Assembly (NCBI GenBank): GCA_028023455.1
Contig: JAQFVV010000283.1
Span: 372,001-436,000, forward strand
DNA from: Epiperipatus broadwayi
Lineage: Eukaryota; Onychophora; Udeonychophora; Euonychophora; Peripatidae
Length of the DNA stretch: 64,000 nucleotides
Reading direction: 5' to 3'
A model generated the notes under the pieces. The model was not told the DNA's origin, did no database searches, and was given only the letters and a program-made list of their open reading frames with translations. Positions 23,762 through 35,586 of the stretch are shown here, piece after piece; within the stretch, counting starts at the first letter, position 1; every line of letters begins with the position of its first letter. A program made the translations under genes and the position numbers.

Positions 23762-25804
23762 TGTATCAATTCCACCCTATTCTGTGTACGTTTACGTTTT
23801 TTTAAAATTTTAACTTAGCTGAATTCAAACCTTTATCCTTATCAAACCAATTTTCTACAGTTATTCTTTCTTTCCGAGGGTGAATTTTTACAGTGATGCA
23901 TGTATTAACTAACGGCCCTTCCCATACGAAGTTTTCCCGAAAATAAATCGAGTCATTCACCCCTTACGCGAAGTTTTCCTGAACTTTGGGTCATTCAAAG
24001 GGGTAAGTGAAGCAACCGACAGCAGAACACATACACATCAGGTAATGAAATCGAACCCTCCCAGCTTTAACTTAACTTTAACTAGACCTCTACGTTTATG
24101 GACAACGAATATATTTTTTTTGTTCGTTGCCAAGCGCCAATCTCGTTATTCAACAAGAATCGTAGGGTCCATTAAATATTTATTTGATTCAGCCTTTTAA
24201 TTAGTTGCCCGTCTTAATGCTCAGGGGTGGTAGCACCATGCGCCAGAGAAGAAACGAAAGGGAATGCAATTTCAAATCAATTCGTTCTATATCTTTCTAT
24301 TTCTGTTATCCCATTAAAGTTTAAACTAAATCTTTTACAATCCTCATATACCTTGCTATCTAATCTGTCTCGCTATAAATTATCGTTAAATTCACACCAG
24401 CACGCACGTGTATAAGATTTTGGAACTCATAAATTCTATAACGTGTATCGCACTAAATCAATAATTTAGCTACAGATCTACTATTACTTATTTAAAAAAC
24501 AATCAATAAATGGCACACATATACATATAATAAATATTTTTAATGAAATATTATTAAGGAGAAGACAATAAAAAAAACATTTAATAATACAGGTATAGTC
24601 TGAAATATTCTTGCAATTAGGTTGGATTAACTTTAAAAATTGAAAATGGCATAATAAGTGTATATTTACCGGTATATTATAAATTGAATGACTGGCGTAT
24701 ATGTTTCCGAGTGCACTCGCAAAACGATTCCGGGAATCCTACCTAGGCAAATATGGCGTCCATCGCTTCCACTTAACATTTCCTTCCTTTAGTCCCTCTA
24801 AAGTGGCGTATTCAATCTTCTGTTCTTTATTCTTTCGGCTTAATTCCGGAATGGCATACGATCTACACTGGATTCAAATAGCTTTAGTTATGTAGGGCAG
24901 TTGGAGATGTCGATTGTAGAATATATTAACATGGCATATTAAAATGGCTGGAGTCCGAACACCGACCAAGCACGATGGTGATTCTATCCCATGCGATCCA
25001 TGAGGTCACTTATATATATGTAGTTCAGTTCGCAATATTTACTTCTCCAACTTTCTTCTTTTCAGCTAATGTAACAGCTTTTCTTCAAATAAAAATTTAG
25101 AACTTCTTACACGTAAGACTAGCAGAGCTCAACTGTCCATTTTTTCAAATTAATTAATCAATCCCAGTGGCCTTTCTCCTGATCGCTGGTATTCCTTTGT
25201 TTCAAAAATAGATTTTCTTATAAAAATGTCAAACAAAAGGAAAACCACTTAGCGATCTTGACTTTTACTTATCTCTCTTTTTCTTTTTAAATTCCTGAAC
25301 TTTTAATTACAAATCCTTTTGTCAACTTTAACCACACAAAAGAGATCGAAAATAGTTCAATAACTAATGGCATTCCATGTTCATTTTTCTTAATCAAAAT
25401 TATTTCTGAAAAATCCATTTAATTAAAACAAACACACACAAAATATATATATATCCATTCAAGCAGTTGGATTTTGCTTTCTTTATTTTTCTTTCTTTTT
25501 ATTGAACAATGCGATCCATTTGGCCAATTCATTCAGGAAGTTTATACTCACAAAAGAAACTTTTCTTTTACCTGCTTTAAAGTCTTCTAAATTTCTACTT
25601 TCTTGTTCTCAATAATAATATCTACCTACATATACGTATGCCACTCATAGTATATACCCACACCCCTTGTTCCAGCAAATACACGTACGCTTGGTATGTG
25701 CGACTTTTATAAATAATTATCTAATACTCATAAGTAAATAAAAATTATATACAACTACATTTTCGTTCCTTTTGTAACAGGGTTTGAACCCAGTTCCTGT
25801 TACA
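23762..25804 (-). repeat. 5' LTR of Gypsy element 1
   Basis: Direct copy of the LTR at 17376-19452, starting TGTATCAATTCC and ending CCTGTTACA on the plus strand. Confidence 0.92.
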
Positions 25805-25808
25805 ATAT

Positions 25809-26130
25809 CCAATGCAATAATATGATCAGTAATATCTGAATATTGCCATGACTTATATTTAACACTAAAGAATGGAACGAATATATCAACAATTAATCTT
25901 AAAATTGACTCCCAAATCCATCTTATTTTACCAAAAGAAATGGAAAATCTCCAAAATGATTTTGAATGCCTGTTTCCAAATGTTGTGGCTCAAAGAATTT
26001 TATTAACATCATCTGTAACTGTAGCAGCAACTGAATAGTTTTTCTAAATGGAACATTAAAAAAAAATATTTGCGATTAACAACTAACCAAGATATGTTAA
26101 GTGAACTAATATTTAACATTAACTCTATAG
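25809..26130 (+). pseudogene. DUF4371-type hAT fossil, dimerisation end
   Basis: The frame reads CLFPNVVAQRILLTSSVTVAA then TE, the start of the hAT C-terminal dimerisation domain of ZMYM1-like transposases. It is broken by stops soon after. It resumes the fossil interrupted by Gypsy element 1 and ends where the next foldback begins. Confidence 0.6.
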
Positions 26131-26800
26131 CTTTGCTTCTCTTCTTACTTATATTTTCTTCTTATTATTTTTTCTTATTTATTTTTACTTTCATTTTATT
26201 CTCATTTTTTATTTTATTCTATTTCAGCTATCATTCCACATTTATTCTTTAATATATCTTTATAACCTTTCCATTATTTTTTATATTTTAAGTTATATAG
26301 ATGTAAGTAAAATGAAAAAATAAAAAATGAGAATAGGAAAATAAAAATAGAGATAAGAGTAAGAATAAAATAGGAATTATTAATAAAGGAATAAATACAT
26401 AAAATAATAGAAGATAATAAAAGATAATAATAATTAGTATGTATAAAAAATTAAAAAATAAAATGGAAAGATTGTATTGATATATTAAAGAATAAAAGTG
26501 GAATGATAGATAAGATAGAATAAAATAAAAAATAAGAATAAAATGAAAGCAAATATAAATAAAAAAAATAATAAGAAAATATAAGGAAGAAATAAGAGAA
26601 GCAAAGGTATAGAATTAAAGTTAAATATGATAATGAATGGTAATATAAAATATGTATATAAAATAATGTTTATATGATTATATGTTTAAATGTTGTAGGT
26701 CTGATGAAGACTGCAAGGCAGTTGAAACTATAAGCAAAAGCAAGAAGAAATTATATAAAAATTACATTAAAATGTATATGAGGAGATGTTAAAAAGTTTT
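26090..26800 (+). repeat. Family C repeat with upstream foldback and hammerhead-like core
   Basis: Purine-rich sequence at about 26440-26640 is inverted at about 26095-26290. Downstream, 26641-26800 is homologous to 33116-33530 and 34120-34260 and carries the hammerhead-like core. The element is thus a foldback with only one complete end. Confidence 0.7.
26701..26731 (+). ncRNA. Family C hammerhead-like ribozyme core
   Basis: CUGAUGA at 26701-26707, one extra A, then stem II GACUGC (26709-26714) paired with GCAGUU (26718-26723), GAA at 26724-26726 and ACUAU. The core is intact. Stem I would be only about 3 bp, so self-cleavage is doubtful for a single copy. Confidence 0.5.
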
Positions 26801-27317
26801 TACTAATCATTTATTAGGCTAAAGACTATCATACTTTTAGTTCATATATTAACGTCAGTTAATTAAAGATTAATATATCTTTTTATGAGAATAAATTCCT
26901 TATTAAGGCATTTTATGTTTATATATATAATTAAGTTCCAACCAGTCACCACCCAAACATTCACAGTAAATATAGTAATCAATATTTCTCACTGCTGTCA
27001 AGGCAACCTTCTCACCTTTTTAATAGCAAGAATGGAAATCCATTCTTACTAATGGTCCATTGAATATATATGGACACTTAAAGATTGCAACTTGACTACA
27101 GAGTATGAAATATTGTTACAATGAAGTTTAAATAAACCTCTTTAAACATGAATAAACATGTCACTATAATGCAGACTAATAAATAGTCATCTAAAACATT
27201 ACTTAATGCAATACTTTTAAATTGCCCATGTATTATTTAGAAATAATAAGCGAAATAGTGCCTAACGCTAATCTGGGATAATGATATAATTACGTTCCAA
27301 CCAGTCACCACCTAAAC

Positions 27318-27348
<31 letters not shown>

Positions 27349-27389
27349 CATAGACTTGTATATGTACATTTTTGTGTATTTTACCTTAG
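26801..27389. other. AT-rich sequence; TA/TG microsatellite
   Basis: A (TA)n(TG)n run lies at about 27319-27350. A phrase starting GTTCCAACCAGTCACCACC occurs at about 26934 and 27294, marking a short direct duplication. Nothing else recognised. Confidence 0.4.
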
Positions 27390-27625
27390 ACATCACATGA
27401 TCACTATCTCTTATGCTAGCACATAACTTATTTAAACAGGAAAAACTATCCGTACAGTATTGCCACTCAGACTAGTCTGGGGATATTGGATGAGTAGGCA
27501 CTAGATGGGGATTTTATGCACAAGCTTTCTGGCATCCATTGATTACTCTGATTGGCACAGGGTGTATCTACTGTAAGGAGAGTTTTGCCTGTTTAATTTT
27601 TTACCCTAGATATAATTTTTTTTTA
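27390..27625. repeat. Family B foldback, partly deleted
   Basis: The right arm (about 27470-27600) matches the right arm of 63571-63865. The left arm is reduced to about 35 bp (27437-27472). Only the 3' half of the hammerhead (ACUAGU then CUGGGG, 27471-27481) remains. It ends 75 bp before a DSCC1 exon. Confidence 0.65.
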
Positions 27626-27699
27626 TTAGATTCTAGTTTTTTAAAAGTAAACAAAAAAGTCAAACTTACCTTTTATTTTTTGTCCTTATATTTTTATAG

Positions 27700-27834
27700 G
27701 TATGTGGAATTTTTCACAATTATTTTGAACTCCATAAATGTCAGCCTAAAGTGAGGAAATTGTATAAACTTTTATCAGAAAACTTATACAGTGGTCCAGA
27801 AAATGAAAAAGATGAAAATCATCAGGGAGAAAAG
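27700..27834 (+). CDS. DSCC1: DSCC1 (DCC1) internal exon
   Basis: DSCC1 is a subunit of the CTF18-RFC clamp loader (with CHTF18, CTF8 and RFC2-5), which acts on PCNA at forks and supports sister-chromatid cohesion in the nucleus. The exon reads IFHNYFELHKCQPKVRKLYK, then LLSENLYSGPENEKDE, close to the conserved block that in vertebrate DSCC1 precedes the variable linker. The acceptor is AG at 27698-27699 after a pyrimidine-rich run. The donor is GT at 27835, in a weak GTTTTT context. It is 45 codons, phase 0 at both ends, and joins in frame to 38942. Earlier exons were not found. Confidence 0.8.
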
Positions 27835-29599
27835 GTTTTTTTTTTTTCCTATTTTTTTTATTTATATGTAAACTGTTTTGTTAAGAAAATACATATAAAA
27901 TTAGCTTTTCTTTTAAAACTTCTTTAATAACCATTGTAATAAGATTCTTTTTCTTTAATATGGGGTTCTCTTTGTTTCTAATTAATGTACCTCTCCAGAC
28001 CCTTAGCCGCCAATATTATTTGTTGATATTGACAAATGTAAATTATTTATCTGATAGAGATAGCAGGATAATAGATATATGGTGGTATATAAATTTTAAT
28101 TAAGAGTATATAAACTTCTTCACAAATAATGTTTATGGGATTGATTAAAATTATAGTTTTTTATTTTATTTTAAATGTAAAAAGAAAAAGAAGGAAAAGA
28201 AATCTTTTTTATTTATTTTGTAAAACAGAAATGTGAAAAGAAAATATTTATTTTTCCATTCTGTCAGTTTAATTTTGATTTTAGAAGAGACAAGTGGATT
28301 TTACTTTTTAAAAGCACTTCTGAAATATGGAAAGATTTTTAGCCTTTGCTCAAAAAGGAATGAATCTTTAATAAAAATAATTTATGAAATATTGGAAAAG
28401 CCTTTATTGAAAATCATCTGATACTAGGTAATAATGGTTTTTTTTTTTTTTAATATGGTTTTGAACTTGTTGATGATAATGAGAACATATTACTGTTTTG
28501 AAATCTGTATATGGTATCTACAACATATATAAAGAGAGTTAAATTTGCGATTAGCCAAATATTTTAATTATTATCATTAGTTAATTGTTCAGTATAATTA
28601 TCAGACTGGTTTTTTAAAAATAATTAAAACTAAATATTTATTAACTAAAACTTTGACATGTACACTGTTTTAAAAACTAATCTTTCTAAACGTATTGAAC
28701 CCAGACTGGTCTCCCTTCCCCCCTTTTTACATATATGTAAAATAATAAACTTAGGTCATATTTCTTCACTTAATTTTTCTTTTAATTGTAAAATAACAAA
28801 ACTGGGTGCATTTTTAATCTTTTTGAAGTGTTATTTTTCAAAAAACCAAAGTGCTCAATAGTGTTATTTCATGTCGTGATCTATATGTCAAGTCTACCCA
28901 GTTGAATGTTGGAATGTTTTTAGGATTTTTCCTTTTGAAGATCTGCAATTGTTCCAAATCCCATAGCATAAGCTGGCTACCAACACTACTTGGTTATCTG
29001 CATGGCTCTCAGTATGAAGGTTAAGTTCGTTAATTGTATTCTTGGTGAGTTGACTTAAGGGACATGTCGATATTTTTCACTACCAACCATAGTTATTTTT
29101 TTAAAACCATTATCATGACATTGCATAGTACTAAATCCTCTGGATTTTTTCTTATAACATCCAATTGTTTAACAAAATTGATGGAATATCCATAATAAGT
29201 TGTTTCCAGCAGTAAACAGAAATGAGTATTTATTTATTATTATCCAGACAATGAAAATTCTTTAAAATCGTAAGTTGTTCAGATAAAGATTAATGTCTGT
29301 ATTGCAAAAAAAAAAGAAAAATTACTATTGTAATGTATTGTAATCTTTATTACTGATGGGAAAGATATTGTATTTTAACCAATTGCTCATGATTTTACTT
29401 TAATCAATTTCTTTAAAAATTCTATTGGCTTTGTATATACATTCATTCTTATTCGGACATTTTAAGAAACACTGAACTGACATGCGAACACAATTATTTC
29501 TTTTCATTGACAATAGCAATTTGTTCTCACTTTTGAATTCAGTTAATGTTTAGATCTGGAATGCCATTATCATGGGTACTTTGCTGAGAATATTGTGCA
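27835..29599. other. DSCC1 intron, AT-rich
   Basis: The frame at 28233-28421 shows no recognisable domain. 28860-29060 and 29400-29600 are less AT-rich and may be old repeat pieces, but no family was recognised. Confidence 0.4.
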
Positions 29600-29900
29600 T
29601 ATTGTTGGTATGTGAAAACAGTTGCGAACTCTCCATATAGTAGTGCCACCCGTGCAAACCTTAGTAATCAGTGGATGCAAGAAAGTTTGTGCATAAAATC
29701 CTTATCTAGCGCCTACTTATCCAATATCCCAGACTAGTTTCTAGCTTGTGGCAGTCATCAGGGAGGAGCTTTGGATCTAGAGCACTGCATCTAGTCTTAG
29801 GATCTAATGCAACCCTCCAGCAGCCATATTTATCCATTTAAGCAACTAAAGAGCTATGAGCCTAGGATGAAAACACAGTAATGTTTTCTATCTAAGCTCA
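29600..29900 (-). repeat. Family B repeat with hammerhead-like core
   Basis: Homologous to 54104-54370 in the same orientation, with the shared outer part also present in the foldbacks at 27390, 30020 and 63571. Its body includes the AGCTAGAAACTAGTCTGGG region on the minus strand. Confidence 0.7.
29725..29767 (-). ncRNA. Family B hammerhead-like ribozyme core
   Basis: Minus strand: CUGAUGA (29761-29755), a stem II arm ending AAGCUA, GAA (29741-29739), palindrome ACUAGU (29738-29733) then C. Core residues are intact. Stem II and the base of stem I carry mismatches, so it is probably inactive. Confidence 0.5.
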
Positions 29901-30019
29901 TTCACTTGTATAGACATATAGATCTGAAGTCACTTCAGTATTTATACATTTTGATGTCTTTGGTTTTTCAAAAACCACAGTCACAATCCTCCTTTGGACC
30001 GGATTGATATAAAACCTCT

Positions 30020-30327
30020 AATTCATCACATGATCACCATTTCTTATGCTTACACAAGCTGTTAAAATAGTAGCAAACATTCCATACAGTAATGGCACCA
30101 GTGTGAACCTTAGTCATCATGGATGCAAGAAGGTTTATGCAGAAAATCCACAAGCTAGAAATTATTCTGATGATATTGGGTGAGTAGGCACTAGATAGGG
30201 ATTTTATGCACAAACCTTTTTGCATCCATTGATTACTAAGATTTGCACTGGGTGGCACTGTTGTAGGGAGAGTTTGCTACTGTGTTAATAGCTTGTGTAT
30301 GCATAGGAAATGGGAGTCATATGATGA
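30020..30327. repeat. Family B foldback
   Basis: Left arm about 30025-30145 and right arm about 30190-30327 are inverted copies. The centre keeps a piece of the hammerhead (AAGCUAGAAAUUAUUCUG). The minus-strand frame 30034-30258 is a by-product of the repeat. Confidence 0.65.
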
Positions 30328-31382
30328 TTTGTTGACATATGAGTGTTCTTCACTAAATGGTGGAAATCCCAAAATATATGTATTTATATATATATTAAGT
30401 GGATGATTTTCACAGATTTTAGATGTAAATATTGTATTTAATATGGGAATTTCCTCTTACCTTCAACTATAATGGTAATTAGGCAGCCACCAAGTAATAA
30501 ACAGATATTCAAACTGAACCATGTAATCTAATATTAACAGTAGTATTTGATTTGCATTAAACTAAAAGCCCACTTCCAAATCAACCTTCTTTTGACATGA
30601 TTCAAATAAATGCTATTGTTTTTATTAGATGTATAATTCAGCCTATTTTTTTTAATTGGTGGTCGCCTACTTACATCATAGCTGAAAGTTTTGTCACATT
30701 TAATATGCAGAAAAACTTTCATTGGAATTTCAACTTTTACATACACATTAGGCTTACATATATATTGTTGCTTCCTTTTATTAAACTTTTCTAAAAGTTA
30801 TTTCTTTTTTTAAAGAAGAAAAATGAGTCTCAGAATCATCTTAGTAGAATTGCAAATTAATAATGTAAAGGAATATATATTTATCAAGCTTAGAACATTT
30901 AAAGCTTTTCATTCAATTTAAAAATCTCATATTGGAGGAAATCTGTCTTTATTTTGTGTATTTTTTTTTTTTCAAAAAATAAAAATAAATGAATTTAAAA
31001 AAGCAGTAATTTGCATTAATCCTGTATTTTTTAAAAAATAAAATAAAACTCTGACTAATGAATTGCTGATAATTAATATGTAATTTTATATTATAATAAG
31101 TTTAAAATGTAGATATGTGGTGATAATTCCGGCAGAGATCAGACTCTGGGCCATAGGTGACTAGGATCAGTTACATTACTGCCCCTCAAACTTTGAGGAT
31201 TAACGCCATTTTATTATTGTATTTCTTATAATGACTGTTTTCCCTTATGATTTATAATTTTTACTCGGGAGAAGATTTAAAAAGATATAAATAGCAATTT
31301 CTTTATTTTGATTAATTATTATTTTTTAAAATAGAAAATGGTTGCCAATTCAAGATCTGAATTTGATATGGTTAAATTAATG
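30328..31382. other. DSCC1 intron, AT-rich
   Basis: Nothing recognised. Overlapping frames at 30534-30794 on both strands have no domain. Confidence 0.4.
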
Positions 31383-31649
31383 ATCCACACCAATAGGATC
31401 AGCAAACTTTTTACAGCAAAGAGCCATTTTGTTTCCCCCCCCCCCATTATAAATTATAGAACTGCAAGGAAAGAGGGGACGGCTGTGGATATATTTGAAC
31501 ATTTATTTTTAGTAATAGAATATAACAAAATTTCTATACATTCTAAGGAAAATAAAAATTCTCTTGAAAACAAACAAAAAATTACTTTTAATTTATGCAC
31601 ACATTTCTAGTATTCAAATATTCATTGTATACAATAATTACTATTATAT

Positions 31650-31945
31650 AAGGGATTTGAACTCAGACTTTCACACGATCCTCAACTCTCCATACCATCT
31701 CATATTGCTAACCCACCTGATCACACACATGTTGAAAAGATAAATGATCACCAATATCCGTGTTTCATGCTAAACCAGCAATCATCAGTTGGTCCAGATT
31801 ACTATCTCCACACATATATACAATCAGTGCTCAGCTTTATATTAAGATAACCAATCTTCATACTTTAGTGGACAGGCTTCAAGCTACTCCAACCCATAAC
31901 TCTTCAGCCATCCATTTCATTGAAAATCTGATGATGGAACATTCA
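31650..31945 (-). mobile_element. Family E SINE-like repeat, copy 2
   Basis: Close relative of 61545-61840 and 9935-10215. The minus strand ends with a B-box-like GAGTTCAAATCCC. It holds a hammerhead core at 31750-31793. Confidence 0.75.
31750..31793 (-). ncRNA. Family E hammerhead-like ribozyme, copy 2
   Basis: Minus strand: stem I ACCAA (31793-31789), CUGAUGA (31788-31782), a stem II with UGCU/AGCA, and GAA (31766-31764). Then ACACGGAU in place of the palindrome, A, and stem I partner UUGGU (31754-31750). The core is intact and stem I is a perfect 5 bp. Confidence 0.65.
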
Positions 31946-32151
31946 AAGCCGATAATAATAAGGCTGAATTCAAGAAACAATGTTGTAAAGCACATTTTCC
32001 TCTCGCAGAACCATCAAAATATTTATTTACAAATTGTAAAAGGAAATAAAAAATATGTTTATATTTATTATGTTAAAAAGAGTCGCAAGATTGAGACCAA
32101 AGAACCGTATTTTGGCTCATGAGCCGCAGTTTGCTGATCCCTGATCTAGAC

Positions 32152-32539
32152 CATTTTAAAAAATAATAAATTAAAAAGTGCACATATAGCGAAAAAGATT
32201 TTCAGATTGATCAGTTTATATAGCAACATCATGGAACACGTGATCTTGTTTACTGATATAGATTAATCAAAATCAAATGATACTATCAGTGAGGTGATCA
32301 TTTGTGAAAATACAAAATGATCGTTTGAGGAATTTTTTGCTAGGACTCCTAGTACATGTGCTGTGTTTATGAAGAAGATTATTGATGGTACAGTAAGGTT
32401 CACCAGGTTTAGAACAAGAACTATTCATTGGATTGTAATGTGTAAAATATGACGAGCTGCTAGCACAGACCATTGCTAAGCATTTTATTGAGGAATTTAT
32501 GGAAAAAAATAGTTTTTATAAAATAAAACGGAAGTTATT
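32152..32539. other. AT-rich spacer
   Basis: Nothing recognised; the minus-strand frame 32273-32473 has no domain. Confidence 0.35.
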
Positions 32540-33171
32540 CTTATATCTTCTCCTTCACTTTTTTTACACCCTTACATATATTCATATATATTACTTATAA
32601 TAAATCCCCACATATACTCTTTAATGCAAATTTTTTTATATAATTCCTAATAGTTTTCTTCATTTAAAAAAAATTAAAGAAATTTTTTAAAAAAGTAAAA
32701 AAAATTAAAGAAATTGATAATAGAGGGAGTTGTATTAAAGGAGTATATGAAAAAGAGTCTAAGAATTTTGAAAAAAATCAGTTATAAATTTAAAAGGAAG
32801 AGGACGGTTATGCAAGTGGTGAGTAAAATGAATAAGTGAATTATAAAAGGGAATAAAGATAGGGATAGAAATAAAGATTATTAATAAAAGAGAGGGTATA
32901 GATAAATATTAAAAAGGAATGAAACAAATTAGATTTATAGCTGTTAGAAGTAAAATAAAAAGATGATACATATATTAGAAAGTGATGTAGAATGATAGAT
33001 AGGAAGAAACAGTAAAAAATAAAAAGTAAAAAGAAAGTAGAAACAGTAAAGAAATAATAAGAAAATAATTATTAGAAAAGAAGAGGGAAGTAAAGGTATA
33101 GAGTTAATAATAAAATATGATTATGAATAATAATGTAAAATATGTATTTTTATATGTATATACAATAATGG

Positions 33172-33358
33172 TTGTAATTATAATAAAAATAATAAATTTA
33201 ACGGTAATAAACTTATAAACAGTCTTTAAATCTGCAGAAGTACTTTCGGTTAAATTCAGGCAGTGTTTAAGAAATTAACCAAAAGTACCTCTGCAGATTT
33301 AAAGACTGTTTATAATAGTTTATTACCATTAAATTTATTATTTTTATTATAATTACAA
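33172..33358. repeat. Nested foldback
   Basis: Arms of about 82-84 bp (33172-33253 and 33275-33358) pair almost perfectly around a 21-bp spacer. It is absent from the homologous place in the copy near 26650, so it is a later insertion. Confidence 0.75.
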
Positions 33359-33433
33359 TTTTGTTTTAATTAACGGACATTTTATTTATATTATAATAAT
33401 GGTTATGTGATTATATGTTTAAATGTTGTAGCT

Positions 33434-33464
33434 CTGATGAAGACTGCAGGACAGTCGAAACTGT
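33434..33464 (+). ncRNA. Family C hammerhead-like ribozyme core
   Basis: CUGAUGA at 33434-33440, one extra A, stem II GACUG (33442-33446) paired with CAGUC (33452-33456), GAA at 33457-33459, then ACUGU and U. Core intact, stem I only about 2 bp. Confidence 0.5.
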
Positions 33465-33545
33465 TAGGAAATTAAAGGAATTATATAAAAAAAATTTCAT
33501 TAGAGTGTGTATGTGGGGATTTATTATAAATAATATATATAAAAT

Positions 33546-34119
33546 GGAAGTTCTGAAATCAACGATCTTTGAATTTTTTTTTTTTAAATATTGAGATATA
33601 TATGTTGTTTACATTTTTATTTTATGCTTTTAAAAGTTGAATTTTAGTTTCAATCTAACTGTGTAATATGTACACAAATTTATTTTATATGTAAATTTGA
33701 GATTTTTTTTATCATTTTTACTACTTAAGTGATTGTTTGGATACTAACTTTGACCATGGCCCCAGAAGACATTACTCCTAAATACATGTCTCTCAATATA
33801 AGCTATAATGAATGAATGATCTAATGAATAATCTGTGGAACCAAGTGGTTCATTGCATAATAGTAAATGAGATCCACAAATTGGATACATTGAAAAACTG
33901 GGCCCTCTCTTAGAGCATTAAAAAAATCAAAAAGTTCTTGGAATTAAGTGGCTATTGATTTTACTCATGCTTATGTTATATTACATATATTTTTGAAGTT
34001 AAAAAACATGTAATTTTTGTCTAATTAATATAGCTTGAAAATCAATTGTATTTATTACAAGCCATTTATAGATTGTTCTTATGGAAGTAATATAATTTTC
34101 TATTTCTTCTTTTCCTATG
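33546..34119. other. DSCC1 intron, AT-rich
   Basis: Nothing recognised. Confidence 0.4.
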
Positions 34120-34260
34120 TATTGATTTCTATTAATGTGGATAAGCGTATTAATTTTATAATTATATATTTGAATATTGTAGCTCTGATGATGACTGTAG
34201 GACAGTCGAAACTGTTAGTTTGATATAAATAAAAGTATTGATTAAGTGTTTAAAAAGGTG
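34120..34260 (+). repeat. Family C repeat fragment with hammerhead-like core
   Basis: Homologous to 33400-33500. CUGAUGA at 34185-34191, then U, GACUG (34193-34197) paired with CAGUC (34203-34207), and GAA at 34208-34210. Core intact, stem I weak. Confidence 0.6.
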
Positions 34261-34989
34261 TAAATGGTATGATATATATATAGATTGTTCTTAGTAAGAA
34301 CATTATACATTCAAGGTTTTTAACAAATATATAGGACTGTTATAGTAGTTAAGATGTAATAAAATTTTAAATTTTACTAAGGAATGCATTTATTTTAATC
34401 ATGCTCATTATGTTTGCCAATATTATATATTTAATTCATAATTCAGTGCTTATAATAAATATCTATTTATGGAGAGTTTGTAATGAGATTACATTTGTGT
34501 CTTATATCAGAAATATTGTAACAATAACCTGGAAGGAGTGCCTTCCAATATAACTGTAACTATTCTAACTTTAGTAAAGTCATAAAGAAAGTAGATAACA
34601 ATGATGGTGATTCAACTCAAATCACATCTTCAAAGTCAATTTTAGGAACTCAAAGTAAGTTTACCCATCCAGAAGTATTTTTTAAAATTTAATTAATGAT
34701 AAAGGCATGCATTTATATTCTTTTATATGACGGTATCTTTTCATGTAAAAAGAAACACCACAATCTCCGCTAACGTTCAATATTTTCTCAGTGGTTAAAC
34801 ATTCGCTCTAGTTTTACGTAAAACGTGGAAATTATAAATGTTATGGTGAACATTTGAAATGGAATCGGAGATATAAGAAAGGCCCTGGCAATTTGAATTT
34901 ATAAAATTACTAAAAACAATTTATTTACATTATATAATTTTAAAAAAAATTATTTTAAATTAAAATAACAGAATTAATATGCTTTCCAG
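34261..34989. other. DSCC1 intron, AT-rich
   Basis: Nothing recognised. Confidence 0.4.
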
Positions 34990-35227
34990 AATTATATATA
35001 TTACTTATAATACTTCATTCATATACACTTTAATGCAAGTAATTTTCTTAAATTTCTTTATTTTCTTACAGTTTCGACTGTCCAGCAGTCTCCATCAGAC
35101 TGTAAGGAAGATAGAGCTCTGATGGAGACTGCTGGACAGTCGAAACTGTAAGAAAATAAAGAAATTTAAGAAAATTACTTGCATTAAAGTGTATATGAAT
35201 GAAGTATTATAAGTAATATATATGATT
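34990..35227. repeat. Family C foldback with hammerhead-like cores in both arms
   Basis: Arms 34990-35099 and 35118-35227 pair almost perfectly around an 18-bp spacer. Each carries CUGAUGG (A9 changed to G), the GACUG/CAGUC-type stem II and GAAACUGU. Near-identity of the arms points to a recent origin or to gene conversion. Confidence 0.8.
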
Positions 35228-35586
35228 ATATGAAGATATGCAAAGAAAGTGAAGGAGAAGAATAAGAGAGTATAATTCTGATAAGAAGAAAATCACACAA
35301 AGTATTAGAGAAAAGAAGAAAGACAGATTTTGGATATATGTAATATATAATATATGATATGGAAAACATAGCCAATATAAAAATGTTAATGGATACGAAT
35401 TAAAGTTAAAACTGTAAGGAAGATAGAGCTCTTATGAAGACTGCTGGACAGTCGAAACTGTAAGAAAATAAAGAAATTTAAGAAAATTACTTGCATTAAA
35501 GTGTATATGAATGAAGTATTATAAGTAATATATATGATTATATGAAGATATGCAAAGAAAGTGAAGGAGAAGAATAAGAGAGTATA
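35100..35586 (+). repeat. Direct repeat, 312-bp period, with a hammerhead-like core in each unit
   Basis: 35100-35274 recurs at 35412-35586 nearly unchanged, a period of 312 bp. Unit 1 has CUGAUGG and unit 2 has CUUAUGA; all other core positions agree. Confidence 0.8.

Larger units (their letters stand above)
17376..25804 (-). mobile_element. Ty3/Gypsy LTR retrotransposon 1 (minus strand)
   Basis: Two direct LTRs of about 2.05 kb (17376-19452 and 23762-25804) flank gag and pol. They start TG (TA in the left copy) and end CA, with ATAT target duplications at 17372-17375 and 25805-25808. Domain order is protease, reverse transcriptase, RNase H, integrase, which defines Ty3/Gypsy. No envelope-like frame is present. 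Pol has two in-frame stops and one late frameshift. The LTRs differ by a few per cent by eye, so it is not very recent. Confidence 0.92.
31391..32143. mobile_element. Non-autonomous hAT element with nested family E repeat
   Basis: The termini are related inverted sequences: GGATCAGCAAACT at the left, and the reverse complement of GGATCAGCAAACTGCGGCTC at the right. The flanks ATCCACAC (31383-31390) and ATCTAGAC (32144-32151) match 6/8 and look like an aged 8-bp duplication. A GAGCCA block follows each end. Frames at 31338-31610 and 31760-32122 are not genes. A family E repeat (31650-31945) lies inside. Confidence 0.65.
32540..33545 (+). repeat. Family C element with inverted ends and nested foldback
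   Basis: About 32583-32656 is inverted at about 33463-33540, giving a roughly 960-bp unit with inverted ends. The inner purine-rich part matches 26440-26640. Another foldback (arms 33172-33253 and 33275-33358) sits inside and interrupts it compared with the copy at 26641. Confidence 0.65.

Noticed and set aside
1-27699. Upstream DSCC1 exons
   Set aside because: I looked for the conserved N-terminal blocks with splice sites and found none I could support; they may lie outside the window.
28233-28421. 62-residue open frame as a coding exon
   Set aside because: No domain, low-complexity composition, and no fit to the DSCC1 order between 27834 and 38942.
31338-32122. Two plus-strand open frames of 90 and 120 residues
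   Set aside because: They cover a hAT MITE and a family E repeat and show no protein family signal.
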